In this document: one piece after another, positions 1 to 12,411 of the stretch
How positions within the stretch are numbered: the stretch's first letter is position 1
How the letters are laid out: the number at the start of each line of letters is the position of its first letter
Assembly: GCA_000181795.3 (NCBI GenBank)
Contig: CM012955.1
Coordinates: 8,755,894-8,819,893, forward strand
Source: Trichinella spiralis
Taxonomy: Eukaryota > Nematoda > Enoplea > Trichinellida > Trichinellidae
DNA: 64,000 nt
Direction: 5' to 3'
The notes under the pieces: model-generated
What the model was told of the DNA's origin: nothing
Seen by the model: only the letters and a program-made list of their open reading frames with translations
Database searches by the model: none
Position numbers and translations under genes: made by a program

Positions 1-3000
1 TAATTATTTTGATTGAAATTACTGATTCAATGATTTGCATGATGCATGCGTAAATTTACTTATTCATATCTGAAATGCCTAGTCAAATTGTACGTTTATA
101 AAACTGATAATACTGTTCGAATTTTGAAATGGAACATAATTTGGAATAAAAGTATTCCAGGGTAAAGAAAAAAGAGAGGAAACAATTCAAATGGATATTT
201 TCATTTGAGTGAAGTGGAAACACGTGCAAAGCAATTCTAGCCTGTCTCTCTCAGTTATGTGATGCCGGAAAAGCAATAGACTGTTAATGAAGCACTCGAC
301 TGACCAAAGGCTCAGCGGCAATCATTTAGCTGATTTTAGCAATTTCTTGATGCAAGCATAAATCAAGTCCAATTAAATTTCCTCGTTTCGAAAAGGAAGC
401 ACAACGCAACACATTTAATAAAACTGAAACAAATTTCATCCAGAAATTGTTTTTCAATACAACAATGATTTCCATTTACAAAGATGTTGACTTGATTTGT
501 GATCAGCATTTTATAAATTCTGTACTTAATTATACACAAATAATTTGCATAAAAGCAACAAAAAAGCTCTCACTTTATTCGCTACTTACTTTGTTCTTGA
601 AACATTCATTTTCAGTATGTTTTTGACGCACTGTAGACTTGTACTGGTCAGATTGGATAACTGGCGCATTAATGGCTGTTGTTCCATTGGAATTCTGAAG
701 TTTTGTAAAAATTTAGCATTTAATCAAACTTTTTCCAATGCTTCACATGATAAGCTGTGCAATTCCTTCATTGAGACACTTCAGCTATATCCAATTAATC
801 ATATATTGCAAATAAGAATAAGAATATTCTAGTTACTATCATAAATTTTGCATAAAATTTAAATAAATTTTCCTAGTGCAAAAGCCTGTTTTTGAAAAAA
901 TTAAAAACATCAATGTTTCGCACTGACAACACAGAACAGTAATAAAATAGGATGCATATAGTTTTCAAGTGAAAAGAAGTAAACGGTATTCCATTTGGCA
1001 TATCCATTTATTTTCATATAAAGTATCTACATTATGATATTTGAAATAAATGTTCGAACAAGTAAACAAGAGCTAAATTTATGTTGCTTTTTTTCTCAGG
1101 TACAGTAAGTCAATATTATTTCGAAAAAAGGCAATATTTTTACTGATTTACAATCGAATGCTAGTATCGATTGGCAAGGCATAAATGGACAAACCCTCGC
1201 TGTTGATATATCGATTTTAAGCTTGAATATATTGTTGAACAGCTGTCACCTACAGCATTATTATGGAAGTTGCTTTATCAAACAGCATCAAAAACAAAAT
1301 TACCAATAAAATTTTCAAACATTATCCCAGTTGAGAAAGATTTTCTTAGCAAAATAAAAGACACCCGTTGCATTGAAAAATAATGACTCTGTTAGGTCTT
1401 CAGTGCTTAAAAAGAAAACTTTGTTTGAACCAAAACTATTAACAGATTATTAAAAGTTGAATGCTTCCAAATTTAAAATTTCTCCATTATCAATGATCAC
1501 ATGATAATGACCAGACTTCTTTCTGCAAAGGGATGTTTTTCACAATCTAATATTGATAAGTCGTGAAAAAACTTTTAATCTATAGCATCCTAACAAACTA
1601 TTGCATTTCACTTTAAATTGTTAAATTTACAACTTATAATTTTATAAAATATATATATATATATTAACTACAAATCTAAAATGAAAGTTTGCAACATTTT
1701 CAGTGTTGTTCACTAATTTATTTCTCAACATTTATAAATATTTTCATACTCAAACTTGTCAATCGAAGCAATGATGTAATTTTACATTGCCCACAATATA
1801 TATTATGTTGAGCTTTATTAGAATTTTTATATAAAAATACGTTTTCTCTCTCATTAATACATTGCATCTGAACAATCAATGATGCATTATTAGATGCATA
1901 GATGGAAATAGAGATGTTGTTACAATATTTATATATGCTCAATAATCATATTTATACATTATAACATTAGCAGTATTGTATTGCACATTTGAAAAATAGT
2001 AAAAATGAAAAAATGCACATGAACATGATGTTTAAAATTTTCACAATAGATATATGATTAAATTTATGCCGCTCCACCTTGATAACATGGTGATTTGACA
2101 AAATTTGCACTTCATTAGCATACTTTTTCCTTTATCAAATGCTTCATAATTTATATTATCCTATCGATGAACGAGTATGCACTTGATTGTCAAATATTGC
2201 ATTTACAAAATTCTACCAATTTTCAGTTTTCTATCAATGTTACTAGAAAATCACAATTCAATTATTTGAATAGTTTTCCATCTAAGAACACTGACTTCAA
2301 TCAGTTTAGAATCCAATTTTATAAATATACAATCCTTAAAGCATATTAGAAAGTATTCTTAACAGATATTCTAAATTCTAAATTTTGAAGCTCTAGTAGA
2401 TATTTTCTTTTAAAGCAAAATTCTGAACTGATCAGTTAATGATTTTTATTGGCAATAACTTTTAAAAATACAATTATTTTATATAATCCCATTATTTTGA
2501 ACTCATCTCCAACATTTTATTATTAAATAATTATAAAAAATTTTTACTTTGGTAAACATAATTGTACTTTCTAATCAAGTTTGGATCATTGATCAGGATT
2601 TTCAACAAAAAAAAGAAAATTATAAATTCAATTAAAAAAACTAATAAATTGTCACTGCAGATGCGGAAGTGTAAACGCTGTCTGTGTGCATTTTCTTGAT
2701 TAAATTATAAAACAGCAAAAAAAAGGAATAATTTATAATATACTGTGAGATTTTTCGAAAAAGTTATTCGACTAGAGGTAATGCATTTTTTATTATTAGT
2801 GATGTCATTATACATTAAAAGTTATTTTCCTAATTTTAATCGAACTGGAAAAAAAATTCATCATCATTATTGATGACTGTTATAACTACATGGATGAAAT
2901 TAAAAACAAATCTATCTATTGGATAATATTGTAAATATTTAAATATCTGTTAAATAAAAGCACTCCTGCAAAATAAGGAAATGGGATGGCTTCATTCTTT

Positions 3001-5007
3001 GTCATTTCCATTAACCGTTATTCATTCCATTACAAAATGGACATTTTAACATTTGTTTTTTATCACTAAATTAGTGCTTGATTGATTTAGTTGTAAAAAA
3101 TTACTTTGATGTTTTTTGCAGAAAATAATTTCATTGATTTCTAATTTTTCACTTTTATCATATTTCAAAAGTAGACATGTAGTTGAAAATTAATTGAGGC
3201 AAAGCAAAGTGCATATACTGACTTATAATGAAATTAGTAAACTCTCTTCATAAAGTGTATAGATTGAAATGAAATAATTAATACAAAAAGTTTTATAAAG
3301 CTGCAATTCAATGTTGATTCACTGGATTACAAAAACTCTGATTTTTATAACTGCAAATTATTTTTTTGGCATTGATCATAAAATAATTTATACAACCGAA
3401 AGTTATCATTTTTATTCTTTCATTTTATTGCAGAATAACTTTAAAAAATATGATGAATTTTATGTAAATAATTGCGCAAATATTGAGTTTTATCAATATC
3501 TTTTACAAATCAGTAAATGCAGTGAAATGAAATGTGATAAGACGTTTATTGTAAATTTGAATGTTTAAAAATAATGTTCAAAATTATAAATTGCTGTAAA
3601 AATTATTTAAATCAATTGACTTTAAAAAATAAGTTGAAACTTCAAATTCTTCATTTAAATATTTAACTGTTTCAAATTATTATTGTATTAGTAGGTTAAA
3701 GTAGAACAAATTGTAAACACTAGTTACAGTGTTGCATATTTTGAAATTCTATTTTGAATTCTTTTATCAGAAACCGGTTTTAGAAGTTGATTGTTCTGTA
3801 GAATTGTCATTTGAACTTTTTTAGACTAACTTTACAGTAATCCAAATGAGGTCAGAAAGTAAATTTAAAAAAAAATATCATTACGATGTGAAATATTAAA
3901 TTAAAAAGAAATTGTTTATTTTTTTCCATCTATAAACTGAAATTAATGTATAATCTTTCACAGTTGGAGACGAGCTGAGCTATCTATTCAATTTAATCTA
4001 AATTGATAAAGATTTTAATCGACAAATGCCATTTCTGTTATCTTTCTCACTTGAACACTAGAAGAGAAGTTGAAATTGAAATCATTAAAATGCAAAAATT
4101 CAGTCATTCAACAATGGATCAGTGCATCTGCAAAAGTCTCTCCTCAAACAAACCTTTACCTTTTGTTATATATTTAGCATATTGATAAATTATAATTGAA
4201 ATTGGAAAATTTAAATTCCGAAAATATTTTTTTTTAGTCAAAATAAACATTACTTACCACTTGATAAAAGAAATGAATAAAATATATAACATACGATGAA
4301 GCATAAGGTGCGCAAAAATAGTTTGTGTTATTTATTTTCTCGAATATGAAAATATATTTCTAAACTAGAATGAAAATATTTGTTTTCATAATAATAATTT
4401 TGATAAAATGCCAAATAATAATACAATAAAACCTTCAGTTTAAAAATTTAGTTCAAACTGGATAAATAATGCAATAAAAAGTACAGTATGAAATTTCAGA
4501 TCAAAAACAAATGAAACGAGCAAAATAGTTGTCTTTTTTTTATATTAAATTCTCGGTTAATTGAGAGATTAATTTAAATTTTAACATTTACTTACTGACA
4601 AATGAATTGGAGGCGAAGTTGATTGTTGTTTGCAACAAATCAGTTATTATTATTATTATGCTTGGTTGTGAAGAAAATAATAATCTGTACTTGCATAGGA
4701 GATTGCGAGTGCCAATAATTAATTTCGTCGAGTGTTTCGAAATTCGACTTTGACCTGCTTATAAGAACAAAGCTTTTTCTTATCGAATGTTGATTTTATT
4801 CAAATTTTGAACACCAGCAAGTCACTCACTGCATGCCTTGTTGGCTTTATTGATTTGTTTATTCATGGACGACGACGACGACGTTTGAGAGAAATAGATT
4901 CAAAATGGGAATAATTTGCATGCTGTATTGGATATTGAACAAACGATACAGTTGAGCTTTGAGAATAAGAAAAAAAATAGAATAAAAAACAAGTATATTC
5001 ATCTCAC
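1..5007. other. AT-rich non-coding stretch, no gene recognised
   Basis: Very AT-rich sequence with short random open frames only. No convincing exon, tRNA or repeat array was seen on either strand. If the minus-strand exon at 5008-5100 is real, this stretch would be the first intron of a gene that runs off the left edge. Minor simple repeats are a short TA run near 1650-1665, (ATT)n near 4648-4660 and a (GAC)n run near 4867-4882. Confidence 0.6.
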
Positions 5008-5100
5008 CTGATTGATGAGCATTGTTTCGTCACCGCTGTGAAATACGGTCTGTTGACGTCTGAATTGGACGCTTTTTTTCGAAGAATTATGCCGTACCAT
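5008..5100 (-). CDS. Candidate first coding exon of an unidentified gene (partial)
   Basis: An ATG at 5100-5098 opens a 31-codon exon that ends exactly at a strong donor (CAG then GTGAGAT, GT at 5007-5006) in phase 0. The peptide starts MVRHNSSKKS and ends GDETMLINQ; it is polar and basic, with codon and base composition richer in GC than the surrounding sequence. The region immediately upstream on this strand (5100-5880) is also GC-richer, as expected for a promoter and 5' UTR. No second exon could be identified with confidence downstream (positions below 5000), so the gene would need a long first intron and would leave the window. The product is not recognised. It could also be a chance open frame next to a chance donor. 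Confidence 0.35.
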
Positions 5101-5766
5101 CACTTATAAAATCCACTTGGCTGGTATGTTGGATTTTTAATAACTTTTCCCACTGAAAACAGTGGGACCGTGAGCGGAATGGGAAAATTCAATTATTCAA
5201 ATCAACCTTCAACAAAGCAATCGTTTGTGCATGTCGAAATTTGGTAAATGGAACTTTGTTCCAATTTAAACAAAACTGATACACGTTGATTTCAGCTATT
5301 TCGAGCAAGTGGTAAGGGGATGGGGAGAAAGGGATATAGAAGAAGAGATGAGATGAAGTGGCGTGTGTAATGATGGCGGCAGGGGTGATAATTAGAAGGG
5401 AGAGGGAAAAAAATTTTTACACATCACATCGACGACATTAAATTATCATCAATAGCAGTAAATTACGCTTGCCAGTGGAGACGGTCAAATTTGGAGGTCG
5501 AGACGCAGTCGCTCCAAGCCACACCCCACCAATCTATGTACGGATTTGATACGCAGTTTTCATGGCGCATCGATCCGCTTTTGGTCCACCGGTTGAAAAT
5601 TAATTTGTTCACTCTGGACGCGGATTAATTTGAATTACTGGCCAGTTGCACTGTTCGCCGGTTCATTAACCGACCGATCCTGTTGCTTGGACGCGTCCAA
5701 TTATACTGTCCCCAGTAGTCGATTGATCGGCGCGCTTCAGTTGCCATGCTGTTGCCAGGGGGATTT

Positions 5767-5814
5767 TGGAGGAGAGGGGGGGGGGAGGGGGGAAAGAGGA
5801 TGGGAAGGGGAGGG
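5767..5814. repeat. Purine-rich G tract
   Basis: A 48-base run made almost only of G and A, including a stretch of ten consecutive G, inside the GC-richer block. Such tracts can form triplex or quadruplex structures and are often found near promoters; no function is shown by the sequence alone. Confidence 0.8.
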
Positions 5815-6105
5815 ATTTTCTTAAACTACACAGAGGTCATTGTGCCATTGTGGCTGGCAGCAAATCATTTTAAACTACTGGACAACAGCAAGCCGATTCT
5901 TTGATATTTTATTGAATTATTTTGAAAAAAAGAAAAGCTCAATTTTCACAATCGAGCTGGTTGCTTTTTGTATTTGACAAGTGAATTTGCTTGGACCATC
6001 TCACTTGTAAACCCTTAAACATTACCCAACAATATGCAAACCTTAAAATCTATTTCTCTCTATTCACAATTTCTGACACTAAGCATGTCTTGTAATTTCA
6101 TTCTT

Positions 6106-6108
<3 letters not shown>

Positions 6109-6137
<29 letters not shown>
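6109..6137. repeat. (AT)n microsatellite
   Basis: Uninterrupted alternating AT dinucleotides, about 14 units, followed by GTATGTAT. Confidence 0.9.
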
Positions 6138-6146
<9 letters not shown>

Positions 6147-6969
6147 AACATGCTTTATTCGGCTGCAATTGTATTGAATCATTTTAAAAATTACATTTCA
6201 ATTTGCCTGAAATGCACGCTACTAAACATTTACAAGTGATGAATCAACAAAGACTGCTGTAATTGATTTTTTTTTGAAATTTGAATCATCATATCAAAAA
6301 GCAATTTTCTTCGCAAGAACTTTCTTGTTATCATATTCTATTTTGGAAAATATCCGCTTACACGAAACTTGATGTGCAACACAAAGCTGTTGCAAAATGA
6401 AATTGCTATTATCACTGAAGCTATGCGAAAAAAAAATTATCTATTAATTTATTGGATGATCAATCAAATTAAATCAAATTAAATTAAATTAATGCATCAC
6501 TGTTTCAGTGAAAGCAACGTCTACTGTTACTGTTTGCTTTAAAAATATTTCCACTATTACATTAATAATTTAAAATTTTTATTGTATTAAATATTTAAAT
6601 AAATAAATACCAGTTTAGATTGGTATTTTGTTGAAAATTTAAAGTAAAAAATGATCAGAAAATCGTATCAGTATGATCGTATCAGAAAATGTTTATCTTC
6701 AAATTCAACTGTAAAACTTTTAAATTTCCATTGATTTTAAATTCAATTTGAAATTATTCATTATTCCACACTTGAACGTTGTTAAAATTCATTACAAAGC
6801 TGTGTAATAAATTTTAATTGAAAATGAATGATGTTCTTTGTTAATGAAATAAAAATAGTTGGCCAATTGTACAAACAAATCACCGAAAGTGATTAATTTA
6901 AAAAAAAATTTTAATTAGCTTTTGTCCATTTGCTGCAAATAAAATTATTCCAATAATTGTTTTGCATGT

Positions 6970-6975
6970 TTTATT
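6970..6975 (-). terminator. Probable poly(A) signal of collagen A
   Basis: AATAAA on the minus strand about 60 bases past the stop codon of collagen A. A second AATAAA lies at 7021-7026, only 8 bases past the stop, and is probably too close to be used. Confidence 0.5.
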
Positions 6976-7033
6976 TTGAAATATGAAAAGTATTAATTAT
7001 TAATATTGGATATTTTAATTTTTATTCAATTAT

Positions 7034-8449
7034 TCATGAATTATAAGGGTTATAAGATTCGATTGGTTGTTGTAGAGATTCTTTGTAGGCGGGAATCAGA
7101 ACTTCACTAACACCACAATCGCTGTGGCAGTAGAAAGCCGCCGGACCAGGTTCCCCTGGTGGGCCGGGTTCACCGGGTGTACCAGGACGTCCTGAAAAAT
7201 TATAATTTGGAAAATATGGAATATGCAAAAAAATTTTTTTTTCTTCATACCTTGTGGACCGGCAAATCCTTTCGCCCCATTTAGACCAGGGGGTCCGGGT
7301 GGTCCATTAATTATTGAAGGTTTTCCTGGTCTTCCTGAAAATCAATACTTTCTCAAAATTGAATAAAAATTTTTTCCAAATAAAATTACCTGGCAAACCG
7401 GTTTGCCCTGGTGGTCCTAAATGGAACAATTTTAAAATTTCATTCGAAACAACGAACATTCAAATATACCTGGGGGTCCTTTTAATCCTTTGGAACCGAT
7501 GCCTGAAAATCCGGGCTCACCAGGCGGACCCATGGGTCCTGGAAATCCTGGAGGACCACGACGACCTTGAATACCGGGCAATCCTGGAAGACCCGGACTT
7601 CCCCTGGGTCCTGGTAAGCCTGGTTTACCAGGATAACCTTTGTTTCCTGTTATTCCACGTTCACCCTGTTTTTTTTAAATTAAACATTTTAAAGCACGAT
7701 TTAATTTGTACAACAATTCCAATTAAAAAAACATTTCGTGAAAAAAGTGATTTATTTCGTTACTTGAATTCCTCTTAAACCAGGAGGACCGGCTGGACAA
7801 ACGATACAAGGGAAATCTGGTTCACTGATCATTTCTATACTTTTGCCATCTTTTCCTGCAATTCCTGGCAATCCCGGTTCTCCGGGAATTCCATCTTCAC
7901 CTTTTATTAAGAAAATTTCATTTTTTTCTCATGCAAACCAAACAAACGCAAAAAAATAATAAACATCAGCTTCGCTGCATATTTACCTGGAATACCTGGA
8001 GGTCCGGAAGGTCCCGGTGGACAGACGAGTTTCGCGCATGCTAAACATATCAAATGCTCATTAAACGCTTTTAATAGGCATTAATTTATACATATCCAAT
8101 ACATGGACAGACTGGTGGAAGTTGGCATTCGGACTGTTCACCGCAAATCTGTCGTTTTCGTTTAATATTTGTCGATTGGATTTGCAGCAGCTTCTCAAAA
8201 GCAACATCCGATATTGTCTGAATAATAGACGATAGTGTTTAAATGGGGGAAAAATAAATAAAGAAATATACTCACTTTAAACTGAAATGCTCGTCTGCTG
8301 AGTTCTCCATCAAGGCTTACTGTATAATTCCAAAAAATCGGCAATGAAATGGAACAAAACAAAACGCAACATACGCTGACAGTAAATGAAAAAACGGCAA
8401 TCTGATTGAAAATATCTCCAATATATTTTTCGCTGATTGACAATTTCAT
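7034..8449 (-). CDS. Cuticle collagen A
   Basis: Eight exons on the minus strand: 8449-8276, 8217-8103, 8040-7987, 7900-7764, 7665-7470, 7416-7390, 7334-7251 and 7191-7034. Joined they give 945 bases, 314 residues, with no internal stop. Residues about 17-39 form the hydrophobic segment of the nematode cuticle collagen N-terminal domain. It is followed by a dibasic site, R78-K-R80, where subtilisin-like proteases cut such collagens. A cysteine-rich stretch (C83, C89, C95, C98, C103) leads into the Gly-X-Y region. A second cysteine pair ([11 protein letters not shown]) and a short interruption (SIING) divide the helix. The tail contains FYCHSDCG and is tyrosine-rich. Most introns after the helix starts interrupt a Gly codon after its first base. 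The product should be a structural protein of the extracellular cuticle. It is divergent from collagen B across a 2.2 kb spacer. Confidence 0.93.
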
Positions 8450-10396
8450 TGCAATTATTCTCTCTTAGTTGGACAATTTATGAATAACTAAATTAAACAT
8501 GGGCGAATATTTTTCGTCAGCAGACGTTGACCTTTGGAACGGTCACTTCAGTTCACTCAGACAGCTATACTGTTCTGATTCACAAAGGTCACTAATGCCA
8601 ATTTCCGTGTAAAAATTATGCAAATTTTATAATTTACACAAGTAGATTTCTTTTTTTTAAATTATTATTTCAAATTAGCTATAATTACAAATTGAAATGA
8701 CAAATATTAAATGTTTATGCAGTATGTTATGGATTGCAATGAACAACTAAACCCTCTGTTATTTAAACGAATTACATAATCAATAATACCAGTACAATAT
8801 GTTAAATATTTGTGCAGTTTTATTTCTGTTTAATGTTTTGTTCTGAATGTTTTTCATTAAATATTATTATTATTATTTGTTTTTCTGAAAAGTCAAACTG
8901 TTGACGTAACGTGCTTATCACAAAATGGGAATTGACGCAAACATTGTCAATATTTACTTAGCATAATCGCGAATTATTCTTATTACTTTCATGTACTCTC
9001 CAAAATAAGCACTTCAGTTTTTCATTGATTCAAATCTACCTTGTGAGCGAAGTTCAATAATCAATACTTCAATTTTTAAACTACTTTTATGAAGTATATT
9101 TGCAAATGCAGAAACATGCAGATATGAACAGAAAATATTTTTTTTCTTTCATAAAATTCTAATAGTCATCAAATTTTAGATGTAATAACATTGCATTTAA
9201 TATTTTTAATTATTAATTTGGAGACAAAAACTGCCATTTATGTTCAGAAACATCAAAATGATATGCACATCTTTATTTACATATATATATACTTAACGCA
9301 GCTGTGCACTTTTCTAATATACATGTGTAACACTCAGAATTATTATAAAGTAGTTTTATTTGAGAGATTAAATGTATCTGTTGTCTAATTAACTTGAATT
9401 TGTTATTGAAATTTAAGATTATTATTTTTTATAGCCATTATTACATGTAAAACTACTTAGTTGTATTAAATACAGCGTAGATCATCAAATTTTCTTCATT
9501 ATTCATTTTTATCATTTTTTATTATTTTTACATGATGATATTCTGAATCTGTAAATATAATACATGCGATTTCATCAACTATACAAAGCTTGAAATTATT
9601 TTTGAAATAATCTAGGATACTACTGTAATACAGTATTCTGTTTTCAAGTATTTTCACATAACAAATTTATTTTAGCAATTTATAATAATGAAATCAGTCT
9701 CTTTATTGTTAAAACATTGAAAAAATTTAATTTCTCTTTAAAAATAACTTCGTTAAATACTTAATAATTTACATTATATCAAGCTGAGATTTTGACAGTG
9801 AAAGAAAAGTGCAATATTACGTCCATTTTCAGAATTGTAACGCCACTTTTATCTTAACTTTCAAATCTTCTTTCTTAGACAATTCTGTAGAAAACTTAAC
9901 TGGCAATTTAAAATACGTATACATTTTAAATTGCTCAGTTACATTTCACTGAACAGGCGTTATTCAAGGCCAACGCTGTTGACAAATGTTACCTACATTG
10001 AGGTGTGGCTGTTTTGAGCTTGAATCATTTTCTTACAATTTGATCGTTTCGAAACCAAAAATTATTGATACTAATGGAATTTGTCCTACTTACTTGGCAT
10101 GCGTGAGACATTATTACTTGATTAATGATCTGACTTTTCCGTGAAATAATGCATAGGGTGTGGAATCTAGCTCATGAAATTATTTTCAGATAAGCACATG
10201 AGTATGAAAAAAAATCTAAGCTTTAAACAATCAACAATTAACGAAATGTCACATTCAGCAAATATGTATTATGCACATTTGCGAAACATTAAAATTTTTG
10301 AAAAATTGCCATGCAAAAAACATGTATAACATATATATGTATTGTTTTCAAGTAGAGATGTGCATTTTAGATTTCTGATCAATTTGGATGGGCTGA
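8450..10396. other. Divergent intergenic spacer between collagens A and B
   Basis: AT-rich spacer carrying the upstream region of collagen A (8450-8700) and, towards 10400, the 3' flank of the small minus-strand ORF. A short TA run sits near 9280-9290. No further exon was recognised. Confidence 0.6.
8528..8545. promoter_or_regulatory. Possible nuclear-receptor site (everted repeat)
   Basis: TGACCT, six bases, then CGGTCA: an everted pair of AGGTCA-like half-sites with 6 bp spacing, about 80 bases upstream of the collagen A start codon. Nuclear receptors such as NHR-23/25-type factors control moult-linked collagen genes in nematodes. The assignment to a receptor is inference from one copy of the motif. 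Confidence 0.3.
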
Positions 10397-10579
10397 TTAT
10401 TCAAATTTTTTTTCTCTCTCAACATAACCATCAGTTTGCTTAAAAAGTGCTGCTGGCATAAGGTCGGTGACCGCATTGTGAGACAGTTGACGTAAATGAG
10501 CAATTCTTGCGTACTCTTGACCCAAGCTGTCTTGATAAGATGGTACGTTGGGGTCGCTTTTGCCAAGACAGCGTGACAT
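10397..10579 (-). CDS. Small ORF of 60 residues, unknown function
   Basis: An ATG in good context (AAACAATG) at 10579-10577 opens a single-exon frame ending with TAA at 10399-10397. The peptide begins MSRCLGKSDPNVPSY, is hydrophilic, has a likely helical middle (QEYARIAHLRQL) and ends in a charged tail (GYVEREKKFE). It has no signal peptide or membrane segment. Codon choice and base composition look coding in a region that is otherwise AT-rich. It lies head-to-head with collagen B, 85 bases between start codons, so the two would share a promoter region. A second overlapping minus frame (10348-10695) is also open but its translation looks random. The family is not recognised. It could be a complete small protein or the last exon of a spliced gene; the collagen B TATA box lies only about 30 bases from its ATG. 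Confidence 0.5.
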   Translation of the reverse strand: MSRCLGKSDPNVPSYQDSLGQEYARIAHLRQLSHNAVTDLMPAALFKQTDGYVEREKKFE

Positions 10580-10607
10580 TGTTTCGCTGTTCCACTTTCA
10601 TACATCA

Positions 10608-10615
10608 TATAAATA
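10608..10615 (+). promoter_or_regulatory. TATA box of collagen B
   Basis: TATAAATA 50 bases upstream of the collagen B ATG, with a plausible initiator at about 10640 (TACTGAACGC). The spacing implies a short 5' UTR of roughly 25 bases. Confidence 0.6.
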
Positions 10616-10664
10616 GTGGATATTTTCCCATTTGTGCTTACTGAACGCAGTTTATTGTAGCAAC

Positions 10665-12411
10665 ATGGAGAAGGTGACAATGCCTTATGTAGCATTCAAA
10701 GGCAATGGTGAAGAAAAAGACCGCTCATGTAATAATAGTATTTTCTATTATTTTCAAATATGTTTGATTTTATAAGCTTTAATTAATTTTTAGTCGATAC
10801 TGCCGCATTTGCTGCTTGGATTGCTATTTTGATCAGCACATGTGTCATTGGAATTTGCGCTATTGGTTTGCCAACTCTTACTGGCATGGTAAACACAGGA
10901 AAGCATAATATGGACAATGATATGCTTGAAATTAAGGTATAAGTATTGATTTTAAGTTTTATGAAATTTCAACAATTTTCATTGCAGCGCCAGGCGGATC
11001 GTATATGGGTAGAAATGATGAGCGTCCATGAACGTCTTCGCAATAAACGTCAGGCATATGGTTCGTATTTGAGAGGTGCTTCAAATCAGCATAATAATGT
11101 TATTTCTTTGCGTTTAAGGCGGCGGCATGCCAAGTGATCAAATGCTTCGTTATCCAAATGAGCAGTTTGGTGTCCCGTCCAGTCCAAGTAAATTTAATTT
11201 AATTTAATTGTAATTTTTGGAACAAGATGTAAGAAATTAAATTTTAGCATATATGTACCCGGAACAGCCTATGCCAGATACTGGATATGGTCAAGCTGGA
11301 CCAAGTCAAGGACAGCTAGGGGCTGAAGAATGCGGTAAACGCTACTTCATTGTATATGTGACATATCTGGTTTTGAATTGAATTGATTTCTAGTTTGTGA
11401 TCAACCGAATCTTTGTCCGCCTGGGCCACCAGGTGAACCAGGCTTACCTGGTTTAGACGGGAAAGATGGTTTGCCAGGGTATGGCTATAAAATTCATTTT
11501 TCCCTGAATATAACATTTTTATCACTTTCTCTTTCAGTGAAAATGGTTTACCAGGTCGTGATGGAACTCTAGTGCCTGACGAAGATGATTGCCAAATCTG
11601 TCCTATGGGACCACCTGGTCCTCCTGGCCCTGAAGGTACTGAAATAGCTAAAATTAGATAATCATTTTCTAAAGTGAACTCTCTTAGGTCCAAGAGGGCC
11701 CCAAGGATTTAAAGGGCCACGTGGACAACCTGGCAGACCAGGTATGCTCAGTTTTATAGAAAAATCTTGTTAGCATTTATCTCTGAATATTTTCTTTCTA
11801 GGTGCACCCGGAAGAGATAATACAGAGGTTGGAACACCTGGACCACCAGGTATGCAGTAATTATTTTTTTTCTAATATTATTTATTACAAATCAAATATA
11901 TAGGACCTCCTGGACGTGACGGCAATCCAGGACCACAAGGATTACCTGGAGCGAATAGCGAAGGTGGTAAAGGTGAAAAAGGTAAATATGGTTTTCACGA
12001 TGCAATATAATAAAATATAATATTTTCACAATTCAAGGAGAACCAGGCCCACCAGGACCAATGGGTGAAGTTGGACCCCAAGGTGCTCCTGGAATTCCGT
12101 ACTCTGGACCTCCGCTCAGTGGTTATCCTGGTGCTCCTGGTCAACCTGGAGAAATGGGTCCGCAAGGCCAACCCGGACCACCTGGACCACCAGGTAAGAC
12201 TCAGCATGATAGAAAGCATTATAAATGCTTAAAAATATTTTTTGCAGGACCTGTTGGTGAACCAGGTCGAGATGGACAATACTGCCCTTGCCCCAACCGA
12301 CGACCACCTGAGCCACAGCCACCACCGTACATGTCCCAGCAGCCAATTATTGTTGAAAACTTTGGTCCTCCAGTTTTCCAGAACTACCAACGACGTCATC
12401 GCATTCACTAA
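10665..12411 (+). CDS. Cuticle collagen B
   Basis: Twelve exons: 10665-10728, 10794-10936, 10988-11060, 11119-11187, 11248-11334, 11394-11478, 11538-11635, 11688-11741, 11802-11849, 11904-11981, 12038-12193 and 12248-12411; total 1119 bases, 372 residues, no internal stop. A hydrophobic segment (about residues 25-48, with [19 protein letters not shown]) is followed by R87-N-K-R90, the expected protease site, then a Gly/Met/Tyr/Gln-rich linker. Cysteines [16 protein letters not shown] open the triple helix, and [11 protein letters not shown] divides it. The C-terminus has [17 protein letters not shown] and then a basic, Asn/Arg/His-rich tail. Seven helix introns split a Gly codon after base one; exon 8 is 54 bases. 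Most similar in plan to the other collagens here; closest relative outside the window not known. AATAAA follows at 12513. Confidence 0.94.

Larger units (their letters stand above)
5101..7033. other. Intergenic region with GC-richer promoter-like block
   Basis: About 5300-5880 is clearly richer in G+C than its surroundings and contains several CG dinucleotides, which fits a promoter or 5' UTR, most likely of the candidate minus-strand exon at 5008-5100. The remainder (5880-7033) is AT-rich and lies in the 3' flank of collagen A. No coding exon was recognised here. Confidence 0.5.

Noticed and set aside
10348..10695. 115-codon minus frame overlapping the small ORF and the collagen B start
   Set aside because: Its translation looks random and overlaps the better small ORF and collagen B exon 1. 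Open mainly because of low stop density there.
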